From NCBI RefSeq assembly GCF_020731415.2, contig NZ_CP088273.1:1741001-1805000 (forward strand): a DNA stretch of 64,000 nt, read 5' to 3'. The translations under genes and the position numbers were made by a program. Shown one piece after another: positions 52,832 to 62,681 of this stretch. Below the pieces are notes generated by a model. The model was not told the DNA's origin, did not search any database, and saw only the letters and a list, made by a program, of their open reading frames with translations. This DNA is from Phyllobacterium sp. T1293 (GTDB lineage: Bacteria; Pseudomonadota; Alphaproteobacteria; Rhizobiales; Rhizobiaceae). Position 1 is the stretch's first letter; each line of letters opens with the position of its first letter.

Positions 52832-53344
52832 ATGACTGACAAGCCAAAACCCACATCCGTGAACGCGGAAGGCATTTTCGAGCCATTTTCCGTAGAAAAC
52901 GTGCCTTGGGAAAACTGGTCGGAGAATACGCGCTACGGCTCACGCTCCCGCTATCTATCGGGGTTTGGTGGTGCGAGCCATGTGGGCGTTGCCATGGAAG
53001 AGCTGGCGCCGGGCATGGAGTCCACCCTCAATCACTACCACATGCTTGAGGAAGAGCAGGCGCTGATCCTCGCGGGCGAAATGACGCTCAAGCTTGGTGA
53101 GAAAACCTATCTCGTCAAAACCGGCGATTATGTCTGCTTCCCGGCAGGCCAGAAGGCCGGGCATTCCTTCTACAATCACAGCGATGCACCCTGCCGCTTT
53201 CTCATCATCGGCGAAAAGAACCCGCATGATGTCATCGTCTATCCGGAAACCGGACGCGTCAGCGTGCGGCTGACAGGTGAAGGCTACGACAAATCAGCGA
53301 CAATGGACTATTGGCAAGGCGCCGATACGAACAAGAAGAAATAA
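52832..53344 (+). CDS. Cupin domain protein
   Basis: A 170-residue protein with a single conserved cupin barrel at about 60-130. HYHMLEEEQALILAGEMTL holds motif 1 (two His and a Glu) and GDYVCFPAGQKAGHSFYNHS holds motif 2 (His). It may bind a metal; the substrate is unknown. AGGAGA overlaps the upstream stop, so it belongs to the HD-phosphatase-NAD regulator operon. Two bases separate its stop from that of panB (convergent). Confidence 0.85.
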   Translation: MTDKPKPTSVNAEGIFEPFSVENVPWENWSENTRYGSRSRYLSGFGGASHVGVAMEELAPGMESTLNHYHMLEEEQALILAGEMTLKLGEKTYLVKTGDYVCFPAGQKAGHSFYNHSDAPCRFLIIGEKNPHDVIVYPETGRVSVRLTGEGYDKSATMDYWQGADTNKKK

Positions 53345-53346
53345 GA

Positions 53347-54162
53347 CTATTTCAGCACGTAAACATGCTCGTCGCCGGGGAATGTCCGCGTACGAACATC
53401 ATCGGCATAGGCTTTGACTGCCGCGTCGATACCGGCGCCGACTGCACCATATACTTTGACGAATTTGGGCGGTTTTGGATTGTAGCCCAGCATATCCTCC
53501 AAAACGAGGATCTGGCCGTCGCACTCGCGTGATCCACCAATGCCGATGGTTGGAATGGGGATTTCCCGCGAGATTTCGGCAGCCAGCGGCTCGACAATGC
53601 CTTCCAGCACCACGGAAAAAGCCCCCGCATCGCTGACAGCTTTCGCATCCGCCTTGATCAATGGCCACAGCGCCGTATCGCGCCCTTGCGTCTTGAAACC
53701 GCCAAGCGTGTTGACGGATTGCGGGGTCAGGCCGATATGCGCCATGACGGGAATGCCACGTTCCGCAAGAAACCGTATCGTCTCGGCCATGCGCACGCCG
53801 CCTTCGATCTTCACCGCGCCGCAGCCGGTTTCCTGCATCACTCTCGATGCATTGCGAAACGCCACCGCAGGGCTTTCCTCATAGCTGCCGAAAGGCATGT
53901 CCACGACAACCATGCCACGTTTGGACCCGCGCACCACCGCCCGGCCATGGATGATCATCATGTCGAGCGATACGCCAAGGGTGGAATCCATGGCATAGAG
54001 CACCATGCCGAGACTATCGCCGACGAGCAGAATATCCGCATGATTGTCGACAATCCGCGCCGTATTGGCGTGGTAGGAGGTCAGCGCAACGATGGGTTCT
54101 CCGCCTTTGCGCGCGCGAATCTCAGGTGCAGTGACCCGGCGAATGATGATTTCCTGGCTCAT
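53347..54162 (-). CDS. panB: Ketopantoate hydroxymethyltransferase
   Basis: PanB makes ketopantoate from 2-oxoisovalerate and a methylene-tetrahydrofolate carbon, the first step to pantothenate and CoA. The 271-residue protein has [27 protein letters not shown] (metal-binding Asp) and [12 protein letters not shown]. It follows panC by 17 bases on the same strand and is probably the last gene of nadA-nadB-nadC-panC-panB. Confidence 0.95.
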   Translation of the reverse strand: MSQEIIIRRVTAPEIRARKGGEPIVALTSYHANTARIVDNHADILLVGDSLGMVLYAMDSTLGVSLDMMIIHGRAVVRGSKRGMVVVDMPFGSYEESPAVAFRNASRVMQETGCGAVKIEGGVRMAETIRFLAERGIPVMAHIGLTPQSVNTLGGFKTQGRDTALWPLIKADAKAVSDAGAFSVVLEGIVEPLAAEISREIPIPTIGIGGSRECDGQILVLEDMLGYNPKPPKFVKVYGAVGAGIDAAVKAYADDVRTRTFPGDEHVYVLK

Positions 54163-54179
54163 TGCGTCCCCTGCACTTT

Positions 54180-55025
54180 CTATCCGATAACGCGCTGATC
54201 GATCAGCCGCACCTTACCAAAGCGTACCGTGAGCAGAATGACCACGGGCTGTCTGAATTTACCTGATACTGGATCGAGCGTCTGGGCATCGCGAATATCG
54301 ACAGCTTCGACTTCGCCCCGCTTCTCGCTCTCCAGCAGCGAGCGAACAGCATTGCGAATGGCTGCAACGGAGCGCTGGCCCCTTACAACCATCTCGTCGG
54401 CAAGTTCCAGCGATCGGGGCAGGATCACCGCTGCCCTGCGGTCTTCCTTCGTCAGCATGGCATTGCGCGACGAACAGGCGACGCCGTCTTCCTCGCGCAC
54501 TGTTGCCACCCCGGTAATCACAATCGGCATGTCGAGGTCGGCAACCATACGGCGGATGATCGTTAATTGCTGATAGTCCTTCTCGCCGAAGAATGCATGA
54601 TCGGGCTGCACGATATTGAACAGCTTTGTGACCACCGTGCTGACACCACGGAAATGTCCGGGCCGTATCTTGCCGATCAGAATGCGTGAAAGAACCGGGT
54701 TTTCGACAATCGTATTGGCACCGGCCCGGTAGACCTCTGCCACCTCTGGCGTAAAGACGTAATCGACACCCTCAGCCTTCAGCTTGGCGAGGTCTCCCGC
54801 CATGTCTCTGGGATAGCTCGACAGGTCCTCATTGGGCCCGAACTGCGTCGGATTGACGAAGATGGATACGGCAGTCACGTCGCAAGCGGCGCGCGAATGG
54901 CGCACCAGCGTCATATGCCCGATGTGCAGATAACCCATGGTCGGCACAAGACCGATGCTCTTGCCCTTCAGCCGTTCGACTTTCAGGGCAGCTCGCAATT
55001 CGGCGATGGTGGCGATGACTTTCAT
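54180..55025 (-). CDS. panC: Pantothenate synthetase
   Basis: PanC joins pantoate and beta-alanine using ATP. The 281-residue protein has the nucleotide-binding HIGH motif ([15 protein letters not shown]), [18 protein letters not shown] and [15 protein letters not shown]. Its start overlaps the nadC stop by 4 bases (ATGA), so nadC and panC are translationally coupled. Confidence 0.96.
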   Translation of the reverse strand: MKVIATIAELRAALKVERLKGKSIGLVPTMGYLHIGHMTLVRHSRAACDVTAVSIFVNPTQFGPNEDLSSYPRDMAGDLAKLKAEGVDYVFTPEVAEVYRAGANTIVENPVLSRILIGKIRPGHFRGVSTVVTKLFNIVQPDHAFFGEKDYQQLTIIRRMVADLDMPIVITGVATVREEDGVACSSRNAMLTKEDRRAAVILPRSLELADEMVVRGQRSVAAIRNAVRSLLESEKRGEVEAVDIRDAQTLDPVSGKFRQPVVILLTVRFGKVRLIDQRVIG

Positions 55026-55912
55026 TTCAGTTCTATGTCCAGTCCGATATCCAGCGTGGGCGCTGCCATGGTGATTTTCGAGGTAGAGATGTAATCGACG
55101 CCGGTTTCAGCGATGGCCTTGATCGTATCCAGTGAAATATTGCCGGAGGCTTCAAGCTTCGCACGTCCGGCATTGATTTTCACTGCTTTTTCAAGCAGTT
55201 CCGGCCCCATATTATCAAGCAGAATCACATCGGGATTGACAGACAGTGCCTCATCAAACTGCTCAAGACCATCCACTTCAACCTCGATCTTGACGAGAAT
55301 TCCGGCATAGGCGCGCGCCGCCAGAATGGCCTTGGCCACGCCGCCCGCAACAGCGATATGATTGTCCTTGATCAGGATCGCATCATCGAGACCGAACCGG
55401 TGGTTGATGCCACCGCCGCACTTCACCGCATATTTGGCGAAGCCGCGCATACCGGGGATGGTCTTGCGTGTATCGCAGACTCTGGCATTGGTATGGGCAA
55501 TCAAATCGGCAAATTTTGCGGTATAGGTGGAAATACCGCTCAAATGCATCAGGAAGTTGAGCGCCACCCGTTCCGCTGACAGGAGGGCGCGGGCATTGCC
55601 TTCAATGACGGCGATCCTGTCTCCCGGTTTGACCCGAGCGCCATCCTTGACCATCGGCGTAAATACCACCCATGGATTGACCAATGTGAACGCCTTGCGG
55701 GCAAATTCCATTCCGCAGATGGTACCCGCCTCGCGGCTGGACAGAACCGCTTTTGCCGTCACCTCTTCCGGCAGTGTGGCGTTGGTGGTCAGATCACCTG
55801 CCCTGCCGAAATCTTCAAGCAAAGCGCCACGCACGGCATCATCAACGAGCAAGCCCGGCAATGAAGGCGGAAAAGCCTTCTGCGCGACAGCGGTTTGCGG
55901 GGAAACGTTCAT
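55022..55912 (-). CDS. nadC: Nicotinate-nucleotide diphosphorylase (quinolinate phosphoribosyltransferase)
   Basis: NadC makes nicotinate mononucleotide from quinolinate and PRPP. The 296-residue protein has conserved RKTIPGMRGFAKYAVKCGG and NHRFGLDDAILIKDNH. SGNISLDTIKAIAETGVDYI is the phosphate-binding end. It lies between nadB (42 bases upstream) and panC. GGAAGATGAC precedes the ATG. Confidence 0.96.
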   Translation of the reverse strand: MNVSPQTAVAQKAFPPSLPGLLVDDAVRGALLEDFGRAGDLTTNATLPEEVTAKAVLSSREAGTICGMEFARKAFTLVNPWVVFTPMVKDGARVKPGDRIAVIEGNARALLSAERVALNFLMHLSGISTYTAKFADLIAHTNARVCDTRKTIPGMRGFAKYAVKCGGGINHRFGLDDAILIKDNHIAVAGGVAKAILAARAYAGILVKIEVEVDGLEQFDEALSVNPDVILLDNMGPELLEKAVKINAGRAKLEASGNISLDTIKAIAETGVDYISTSKITMAAPTLDIGLDIELK

Positions 55913-55953
55913 GTCATCTTCCTTCCAACTACGCTCATTATTTCGTTTTCCGG

Positions 55954-57543
55954 CTACGCCGTCAGGCTAAGTTCCATCATATCGCCGACATAGGCCCGCG
56001 TGTCGTCCAGCGTCAGGAATGTGCGGTGCTGCCATTCCCCACGCTTTTTCGAGAAATCCGTGCGGAAATGGCCGCCACGGCTTTCCTCCCGCCGCAACGC
56101 ACTGACGGCCACCAGCTTGGCCGTGGCAAGCACATTGCGGAATGCCGGGTCGCGATTGTTCTTTTCCAGCGTCAGAATGGTTTTCAGTCCGGCGATCATG
56201 TCCTCGCGATTGCGGATGACGCCGAAGCTGGCGCTCATGGTTTTGCGCAGCGTCGCCATGGCCGGAGTATCACCTTCCGATTGCAGATCATCCCGGTCAA
56301 CCGAACCAGCAGCCCAATTATCGGCTGGTTTTACGCCATCCTTGCCGATTCTGGCGGCGATACGAGCCGAAAAGACCACCGCTTCCAGCAGCGAATTGGA
56401 TGCGAGCCGGTTTGCACCATGGGCACCTGTCGATGTGCATTCGCCGCAGGCCCACAGGCCCTCAATCGAGGTGCGCCCTTCCGCATCGGTCATGATACCA
56501 CCCATGAAGTAATGGGCTGCGGGAACGACAGGAATAGGCTGCGTAACCGGGTCAATGCCCGCATCACGGCAATAGCGATAAACGGTTGGGAATTCCTCAG
56601 GGAAAGTCGCACCGACAGCCGTGGTGCAATCAAGCCAGGCACCTCGCCCAGCCATCACCTCGGCATAGATACCGCGCGCCACCACATCGCGCGGGGCAAG
56701 CTCTCCTTCGGGGTCGATTTTCAGCATGAAACGCTCACCGTCGCGGTTGATCAGCGTTGCGCCATGGCCGCGCAGTGCTTCGGTAGCCAGTGGTGCCGGG
56801 TCCTTGTGTACATCGAGTGCTGTCGGATGAAACTGCACGAATTCCATATCCGCCATCATGGCTCCAGCGCGGGCAGCCATGCCAATGCCCTCGCCGCGCG
56901 CTTCGGATGGATTGGTGGTGACGGCGTAGAGATGGCCGATACCACCGGTAGCAATAACCACAGAGTGGGAAGCAAGCTGCACTTTCTCTCCCCGTCCCGC
57001 ATCAGCACGGGCGATCACACCCGTCACAGCGCCTTTTTCCGTGGTGATGTCTTCCACCACATAGCCTTCCATCACGCGGATAGACGGGGTGTTTTCGACG
57101 GTATGCACCAGCGCCTGCATGATGGCACGACCCGCCATATCGCCGCGCACGCGGACAATACGGCTTTCGGAATGGGCAGCTTCGCGTGATACCTGAAGCT
57201 TTCCCTGCAGATCACGATCAAACGGCACGCCATAACCGAGCAGGTCATGCACACGGGTCGCGGCTTCCGTTGCCATCAACCGGGCAATGTTCTCGTCAAC
57301 AATGCCATCACCCGCCGCAACCGTATCGGCCACATGTTTTTCGATCGTATCGCCTTCGGAGACAGCAGCGGCAATGCCTGCCTGCGCCCAGGCGGATGAA
57401 GCGCCTCGGCCTATCGGTGCTGCCGCCAAAATGGTGACGGGACGCGGCGCCAGTTTCATCGCGCAGAAGAGGCCAGCCAAGCCGCCGCCGATTATGATGA
57501 CAGGTTCAACCTGCGTCGAAGCATCGGAAAATAGTGCAGTCAT
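55954..57543 (-). CDS. nadB: L-aspartate oxidase
   Basis: NadB is an FAD enzyme that oxidises aspartate to iminoaspartate for NAD synthesis. The 529-residue protein has the FAD dinucleotide motif [18 protein letters not shown] at about 14-31. [20 protein letters not shown] and [20 protein letters not shown] are typical. GGGGG lies 9 bases before the ATG at 57543. It is 60 bases after nadA. Confidence 0.96.
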   Translation of the reverse strand: MTALFSDASTQVEPVIIIGGGLAGLFCAMKLAPRPVTILAAAPIGRGASSAWAQAGIAAAVSEGDTIEKHVADTVAAGDGIVDENIARLMATEAATRVHDLLGYGVPFDRDLQGKLQVSREAAHSESRIVRVRGDMAGRAIMQALVHTVENTPSIRVMEGYVVEDITTEKGAVTGVIARADAGRGEKVQLASHSVVIATGGIGHLYAVTTNPSEARGEGIGMAARAGAMMADMEFVQFHPTALDVHKDPAPLATEALRGHGATLINRDGERFMLKIDPEGELAPRDVVARGIYAEVMAGRGAWLDCTTAVGATFPEEFPTVYRYCRDAGIDPVTQPIPVVPAAHYFMGGIMTDAEGRTSIEGLWACGECTSTGAHGANRLASNSLLEAVVFSARIAARIGKDGVKPADNWAAGSVDRDDLQSEGDTPAMATLRKTMSASFGVIRNREDMIAGLKTILTLEKNNRDPAFRNVLATAKLVAVSALRREESRGGHFRTDFSKKRGEWQHRTFLTLDDTRAYVGDMMELSLTA

Positions 57544-57603
57544 CGGATATTACCCCCTGTTGCCCAGCCGGGCAGTTGGGTTGAAGGCCAGATAAGATTT
57601 GCT

Positions 57604-58677
57604 CTAATTCTTCAGGTTCACCATGCGCTCCACGGCAAGGCGAGCGCGTTCTCCAACCAGCGGATCAACGTGAATCTCCTCGCGCATATAGAGCAGGCTC
57701 TCAAGGATGTTCGGCAGCGTGATGCGCTTCATGTGCGGGCACAGGTTGCACGGCTTGATGAACTTCACATCAGGCACTTCGGACTCGATGTTCGACGCCA
57801 TCGAGCACTCAGTGACGAGAAGCACCTTTGCCGGACGCTGGTCTTTCACATAGTTGATCATGCCGCTGGTCGAGCCGGTATAATCGGCAATGGCAACGAC
57901 CTCCGGCGGGCATTCCGGATGCGCAATGATCTGAATATCAGGATCGGCGGCCCGGTAAGCCAGAAGCTCATCGGCGGTGAAACGCTCGTGAACTTCGCAA
58001 TGGCCCTTCCAGGTCAGGATTTTGACATCAGTCTGCGCTGCAACATTCTGGGCCAGGAACTCATCGGGAATGCACAGGACACGGTCAACCCCAAAGCTTT
58101 CCACCACCTGAACCGCATTGGCCGATGTGCAGCAGATATCGCTTTCCGCCTTCACTTCCGCTGATGTGTTGACATAGGTGACAATCGGCACGCCGGGATA
58201 GGTTTCCCGCAGCAGGCGCACATCCGCGCCGGTAATGGATTCAGCCAGCGAGCAACCTGCCCGCATATCCGGAATGAGCACGGTTTTCTGCGGGTTCAGC
58301 AGCTTTGACGTTTCCGCCATGAAGTGTACACCGCACTGGACGATAATCTCGGCATCAACGCGCGTGGCTTCGCGAGCCAGTTGCAGCGAGTCACCCACAA
58401 TATCGGCCACACAATGGAATATCTCCGGCGTCTGGTAATTATGCGCAAGTATGACCGCGTTGCGCTGTTTCTTCACCCGGTTGATGGCAGCCACATAGGG
58501 CGCATAGACAGGCCATTCGATCCGGGGAATATGGTGAGCAACGCGCTGATAGAGGTGTTCGGTTTCTTCAGCCACCTCCGGGGTGAAAGACAGATCAGGC
58601 ATTTTGAGAACGCCAAAACGTTCTGCTGCGGATGGGCCGGAAATATGGCCGTTCGTGTTGCGAGCAATGCTGGTCAT
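57604..58677 (-). CDS. nadA: Quinolinate synthase A
   Basis: NadA condenses iminoaspartate and dihydroxyacetone phosphate to quinolinate with a [4Fe-4S] cluster. The 357-residue protein has three cluster-type cysteines ([28 protein letters not shown]), HPECPPEV and the conserved [12 protein letters not shown] chose the ATG at 58677 (MTSIARNT), because AGGAGG lies 8 bases upstream; the ATG two codons before is only 2 bases from it. It is the first gene of nadA-nadB-nadC-panC-panB. Confidence 0.96.
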   Translation of the reverse strand: MTSIARNTNGHISGPSAAERFGVLKMPDLSFTPEVAEETEHLYQRVAHHIPRIEWPVYAPYVAAINRVKKQRNAVILAHNYQTPEIFHCVADIVGDSLQLAREATRVDAEIIVQCGVHFMAETSKLLNPQKTVLIPDMRAGCSLAESITGADVRLLRETYPGVPIVTYVNTSAEVKAESDICCTSANAVQVVESFGVDRVLCIPDEFLAQNVAAQTDVKILTWKGHCEVHERFTADELLAYRAADPDIQIIAHPECPPEVVAIADYTGSTSGMINYVKDQRPAKVLLVTECSMASNIESEVPDVKFIKPCNLCPHMKRITLPNILESLLYMREEIHVDPLVGERARLAVERMVNLKN

Positions 58678-58693
58678 CGTCATTTCCTCCTAA

Positions 58694-58713
58694 GGCAACC
58701 TCCTCCGGTTGCC
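58694..58713 (-). promoter_or_regulatory. Hairpin in the nadA leader enclosing a Shine-Dalgarno-like loop
   Basis: GGCAACC pairs with GGTTGCC (7 bp). On the nadA strand the 6-base loop is GGAGGA, and the real ribosome site AGGAGG follows 3 bases after the hairpin. The exposed loop could act as a decoy or regulatory ribosome site. Confidence 0.5.
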
Positions 58714-58727
58714 TGCTGCCGATCATT

Positions 58728-58746
58728 TATACTCAATATGAGCATA
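58728..58746 (-). promoter_or_regulatory. Imperfect palindromic operator upstream of nadA, candidate NadQ site
   Basis: TATGCTCA and TGAGTATA half-sites (on the nadA strand) face each other around a 3-base centre, with 7 of 9 positions pairing. The right end overlaps a TATAAA box, so binding would block transcription of nadABC-panCB. The NAD regulator gene at 51861 is the obvious candidate for binding it; the link is inferred. Confidence 0.55.
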
Positions 58747-58951
58747 TTTCTGATCAAAAGAAAAACGGCAAGGCCGTCACGGAATACATAGGCCAATATT
58801 TCGATGGCTTCAAGAGGCAGATTTTCAACAATCGGCTAAAGGTTGCTTTGGGGGTAATCACGCCGAAACCATTCCGGCGGAAGACTCTTCCCGGTCAGAC
58901 GCCGATCATTTCGGATGGTGCCAGACCATTTCCCTGATCGATTTCACACAC

Positions 58952-59173
58952 TTATGCGCCGTTGTAACCGCCTCGGCGACGATAAAACTCCCGGTCCTGC
59001 CGATCACGTTTGGCCGGGCTATCACCGCCCAGACGCGGCGAACAGTTTGTAAAAATCTTCGCATCCATATCCGACGGGCGATCACAAAAGACCAGAGGGC
59101 TGATGCGGTCCGAATTGGCACAACCGGCTAAGGTGACTGTGCCCAAAGCCAAAATCGATAATAAAAATCGCAT
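58952..59173 (-). CDS. Small lipoprotein, function unknown
   Basis: A 73-residue protein with a lipoprotein signal (MRFLLSILALGTVTLAGCAN) ending in the lipobox LAGC, so Cys18 is probably lipidated. The mature part is about 56 residues, has two further Cys and is Arg-rich at the end (DREFYRRRGGYNGA). AAAGGA lies 9 bases before the ATG. I do not recognise the family. Confidence 0.7.
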   Translation of the reverse strand: MRFLLSILALGTVTLAGCANSDRISPLVFCDRPSDMDAKIFTNCSPRLGGDSPAKRDRQDREFYRRRGGYNGA

Positions 59174-59314
59174 AAGATAAGTCCTTTGTTCTGCATGTCT
59201 GGCTCGCGAAAAACGCGCAACTCATCAAATACGCTGAAGTGCCAGTTCACATCTATTCAATTGATTGCGATCTTAAATAGGGTAATCCTCTCAAGCTTGT
59301 AAGGGGGAGAGACC

Positions 59315-60553
59315 ATGTCAGCAATTCAATCGAACGCCGCAAAGCCGTCGGGTATACCGTGGCTGATCATCATTGCCGGTTCGCTCATTGCCGTCATGAC
59401 TTTTGGCCCGCGTTCAGCCATGGGTCTTTTCCAGTTGCCGCTTCTGCAGGACAAGGGCTGGGATCGCACGACCTTCAGCATGGCTATCGCCTTGCAAAAC
59501 CTCTTTTGGGGTATCGGCCAGCCATTTTTCGGCGCCATCGCTGACAAATACGGCACATGGCGCGTTCTGCTCATGTCGGCGATTCTCTATGCATCTGGTC
59601 TTGTGCTCATGGCATGGTCGACCACTCCCGGAATGCTCTATATCGGGGGCGGCCTGCTTGTCGGTCTTGGTATTGCTTCAGGATCGTTCGGAACAATCCT
59701 GTCCGCATTTGCGCGCAATGTCTCGGCGGAAAACCGCACTTTTGTTTTCGGCATCGGCACAGCTGCAGGTTCTGCCGGAATGTTCGTGTTTTCGCCTATC
59801 AGCCTTGAGTTGATCAAGCATTATGGCTGGTCGGATGCACTGGTTTATCTCGGTATAGCCATGGCAATCGTGCCGCTTCTCGCCATTCCGCTCCGGGGCA
59901 ATTCCTCCAGTGGCCTGATCAGCGAAGCGCAGTATAAGCAGTCCATGGGTGAAGCCTTGCGCGAGGCGCTTGGACACAGAAGCTATGTGCTGCTGACAAC
60001 GGGCTTTTTCGTTTGCGGCTTTCAGCTTGCCTTCATCACCGCGCATTTCCCGGCTTATCTCAATGATATCGGCATTGATGCCAAATATGCGGTGCTGGCG
60101 CTGGCGCTTATCGGCTTTTTCAATGTGATCGGATCGCTGGCCTCCGGTGTCATCAGCCAGCGCTATTCCAAGCCAAAATTTCTTGCCTATCTCTACATTG
60201 GCCGTTCGGTGCTGGTTGCGGCATTCCTGCTGCTGCCACAGACTGGCGCGTCGGTGATCGTTTTCGCAATTGTCATGGGACTGATGTGGCTTTCAACGGT
60301 ACCGCCGACAAATGCCCTCGTTGCGATCATGTTTGGCACGCGCTATCTCGCCATGCTGGGCGGCATCGTGTTCTTCTCGCATCAGGTCGGATCATTCCTC
60401 GGCGTCTGGCTTGGCGGTTATCTTTACGACCATTTGGGCAGCTACAACCCTGTCTGGTGGCTGAGCGTTGTGCTTGGCATTTTAGCCGCTATCGTGCATT
60501 GGCCGATTGAGGAACGTCAGGCGGATCGCCCTACCCTGCAACCGGCCGAATAG
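59315..60553 (+). CDS. MFS transporter (OFA/MCT-like)
   Basis: A 412-residue major facilitator with twelve predicted helices. FGPRSAMGLFQLPLLQDKGW near the first helix and DKYGTWRVLLMS (the loop 2-3 signature) fit the oxalate:formate antiporter or monocarboxylate-type MFS. The substrate is unknown. GGGAGA lies 4 bases before the ATG. Its stop is 3 bases from the convergent GH5 gene stop. Confidence 0.87.
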   Translation: MSAIQSNAAKPSGIPWLIIIAGSLIAVMTFGPRSAMGLFQLPLLQDKGWDRTTFSMAIALQNLFWGIGQPFFGAIADKYGTWRVLLMSAILYASGLVLMAWSTTPGMLYIGGGLLVGLGIASGSFGTILSAFARNVSAENRTFVFGIGTAAGSAGMFVFSPISLELIKHYGWSDALVYLGIAMAIVPLLAIPLRGNSSSGLISEAQYKQSMGEALREALGHRSYVLLTTGFFVCGFQLAFITAHFPAYLNDIGIDAKYAVLALALIGFFNVIGSLASGVISQRYSKPKFLAYLYIGRSVLVAAFLLLPQTGASVIVFAIVMGLMWLSTVPPTNALVAIMFGTRYLAMLGGIVFFSHQVGSFLGVWLGGYLYDHLGSYNPVWWLSVVLGILAAIVHWPIEERQADRPTLQPAE

Positions 60554-60556
60554 TCG

Positions 60557-61735
60557 TCAGGGCTGGAGACGCTTGCGGATGGGCTCGAATTCGGGCGTTG
60601 CCTTGCGCTTCACCGGGTCAGGCTCATTGGCGTCGATAGCGTCCCAATATTTCCAGTTCACTTTTTCCGAACCAAGCTCGTAGTCCATACCGTCCCAGCT
60701 ATCCTCGCGAAAACTGTAAAAAGCCCAGTGCAGCTTGTTGCTGTCGAGCGCAGTCAGCACGTCCTCCAGATAAGGCTTGCAGCCGGGAAGCTGGCGCATA
60801 CAGCCATATTCACCCGCCACCATTCGGTTCAGCGGCACGCCATGCGCTTTCGCCCAATCCACAGGCCTGGCAAGATACTCGGTCACTTTCTGCGCGTTCC
60901 ACATAACCTTCGATCCGGCATAGGGCACCTCGCCCGGATAGGCATAGGGTTTTTTGCGCTTGATATTGGGGGCGCTGGTCGCTTCATAGGGTTCATACAT
61001 GTGAAAGCTGTAGATGACTTTCTGGTCATCCAGCGGTTTCGGCCAATAGCTGAACGCATCGGCTGCCGCATACCATCCGGCATCGGCCATGATGGGCGTT
61101 ACCGGATCGACCTTCCTGATCTCGGCAATCACCATATTGTAGAAGGCAATCAGATCGCGGGAGCCACCCTTTTGCTTGTCATACCAAGCCTGCATATCCG
61201 CAGCTGAGGCATGTTCGGCAACGCCGCCCATCTTTTCCGGTGCGGGTTCGTTGATCAGATTATAGGCGGCAATAGCGGGGTGATCCTTCAGCGCAGCGGC
61301 AAGGTCGCGCCAGAACTGCGCGGCCTCCTGCCACTTTGCCTTGTCCTGCCAAAGCCGGTCATCAAACTTGCCATTGTTGTTCTGGGCCCAGCGCATGGCC
61401 GGAAGCGACAGCGGCGTAATGACCACTTTCAGCCCCGCCTTGTCAGCCCGATCCAGCGTTGCTTTGAGCGTAGCGAGATCGGAGGCCGGGATGCCCTCAT
61501 AATGATCGGCATCGCCAATCAGAAAGTCGCGTTTGGCCGGTTTCCACTTGTCGTAGGACAGCCGCACCCAGCTTGCGCCATAATCTTTCAGCGCATCGAA
61601 ATAGGTCTGATCAGGTGGCAGCCGGTTGAAACTGTTGCCGCCATGCTGCGGCTTATCCCAGAAACTGATGAGATCGGCTGCATTGGCAGCACAGGTCATG
61701 GTCAAAGACAGAAACAGGGTCGTCGCAATACGCAT
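60557..61735 (-). CDS. Exported GH5 family glycoside hydrolase
   Basis: A 392-residue protein with a signal peptide (MRIATTLFLSLTMTCAANA). A (beta/alpha)8 GH5 domain has the acid/base Glu163 in YNLINEPAPEK and the nucleophile Glu309 in MVAGEYGCMR. Related enzymes include endoglucanases, mannanases and other beta-glycosidases. It follows the PTS genes on the same strand after a hairpin, so it may act on an extracellular glycoside that supplies the PTS sugar. Confidence 0.88.
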   Translation of the reverse strand: MRIATTLFLSLTMTCAANAADLISFWDKPQHGGNSFNRLPPDQTYFDALKDYGASWVRLSYDKWKPAKRDFLIGDADHYEGIPASDLATLKATLDRADKAGLKVVITPLSLPAMRWAQNNNGKFDDRLWQDKAKWQEAAQFWRDLAAALKDHPAIAAYNLINEPAPEKMGGVAEHASAADMQAWYDKQKGGSRDLIAFYNMVIAEIRKVDPVTPIMADAGWYAAADAFSYWPKPLDDQKVIYSFHMYEPYEATSAPNIKRKKPYAYPGEVPYAGSKVMWNAQKVTEYLARPVDWAKAHGVPLNRMVAGEYGCMRQLPGCKPYLEDVLTALDSNKLHWAFYSFREDSWDGMDYELGSEKVNWKYWDAIDANEPDPVKRKATPEFEPIRKRLQP

Positions 61736-61831
61736 GGGAACTCTTTCGGATCAGTATGGTCAGACCAATTGCTTGAGCACTGCGGCGAGAATGGGTTCCG
61801 TTTGGCGCGGATCTATGGCTATCAACAGAAA

Positions 61832-61857
61832 CCGCCGCCTGACGGAGCAAGCGGCGG
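61832..61857 (-). terminator. Hairpin after the PTS IIB gene
   Basis: CCGCCGC pairs with GCGGCGG (7 bp) around a 12-base loop; on the minus strand it is followed by TTTCTG. It lies 27 bases after the IIB stop and could separate the PTS genes from the GH5 gene. Confidence 0.55.
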
Positions 61858-61883
61858 AGATTTCAGTTCCGGCGATAGAAATA

Positions 61884-62171
61884 TCAAGCGCGTAAAACCG
61901 CCTCGATTTTATCGAGCGCTTCAGCCTTGCCGATACCGGTCAAAAACGCGAGCGTCGTGATAACAGGCTTGCCAAGGTCCTTCGGCAGTTGCGCCGTAGA
62001 TACAACAAGGTCAACATCATCGATCTGCCCGGCCACCTCGGCCACCTTGCATTGCCGCGCGTTGAAACTGATGCCGCGTTCCTTCAATGCATCTGCCACC
62101 GCATGGGCGACGACGGTTGATGTGGCGATACCGGTTCCACAGGCGAAAAGTACAGTCTTTTGTTTGGTCAT
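61884..62171 (-). CDS. gatB: PTS galactitol-type IIB component
   Basis: A 95-residue IIB protein. The phosphorylated cysteine is Cys11 in VLFACGTGIATS, and the rest matches the small galactitol-type IIB fold. It passes phosphate from IIA to the sugar carried by IIC. It lies 24 bases after IIA. Sugar specificity is inferred from the family only. Confidence 0.88.
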   Translation of the reverse strand: MTKQKTVLFACGTGIATSTVVAHAVADALKERGISFNARQCKVAEVAGQIDDVDLVVSTAQLPKDLGKPVITTLAFLTGIGKAEALDKIEAVLRA

Positions 62172-62195
62172 TGGTCCCTCTTCATCCCGAATAGC

Positions 62196-62657
62196 CTAAG
62201 CCAGCAGCCGGGCTACATCCTCTGCCGTGTTGGATTGCATCAGGGCGGTGATCATCTCGGCGGACTGAATGGTCATCGCGATCTCCTGCAGCATTTCGAT
62301 CTGCTGGTCCTTATCACTGAGCGCCATGAGAAAAACCACACTGACCTGCAGCTTTTCATCCGGATCTTCCATGTTGGAAAAAGCCACCGGCTTGCACAAT
62401 GTTGCCATGGCAAGGCCGGGTTTCAGCACATGTTCGGGGTCCGTATGCGGAATGGCCACATTATTGTCCGAACCCAGCGGCAAGCCTGTCGGCAGCTCCG
62501 CCTCGCGGGCAAGCACCGCCTCGGCAAAGCTTGGTTTCACATAGCCCAGACTGTGCAAACGGTCGGAAAGTATCCGGATAATCTCCCGATCATTTCCCGC
62601 CTCGACCCCAAGGATAATTGCCCCCGGATCGAGATAGTTCATCAAGGCTTTCGCCAT
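62196..62657 (-). CDS. gatA: PTS galactitol-type IIA component
   Basis: A 153-residue IIA protein of the fructose/mannitol/nitrogen fold. The phospho-histidine is His71 in NNVAIPHTDPEH. DPDEKLQVSVVFLMALSDKDQ is typical of GatA. It lies between IIC (24 bases upstream) and IIB. Confidence 0.88.
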   Translation of the reverse strand: MAKALMNYLDPGAIILGVEAGNDREIIRILSDRLHSLGYVKPSFAEAVLAREAELPTGLPLGSDNNVAIPHTDPEHVLKPGLAMATLCKPVAFSNMEDPDEKLQVSVVFLMALSDKDQQIEMLQEIAMTIQSAEMITALMQSNTAEDVARLLA

Positions 62658-62681
62658 TCAATTCACTCCAGTATGCGTATT

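Noticed and set aside
55753..57189. Long open frame (478 codons) on the plus strand
   Set aside because: It lies entirely opposite nadB and part of nadC, has no recognisable domain and looks like an antisense frame produced by GC-rich codon use.
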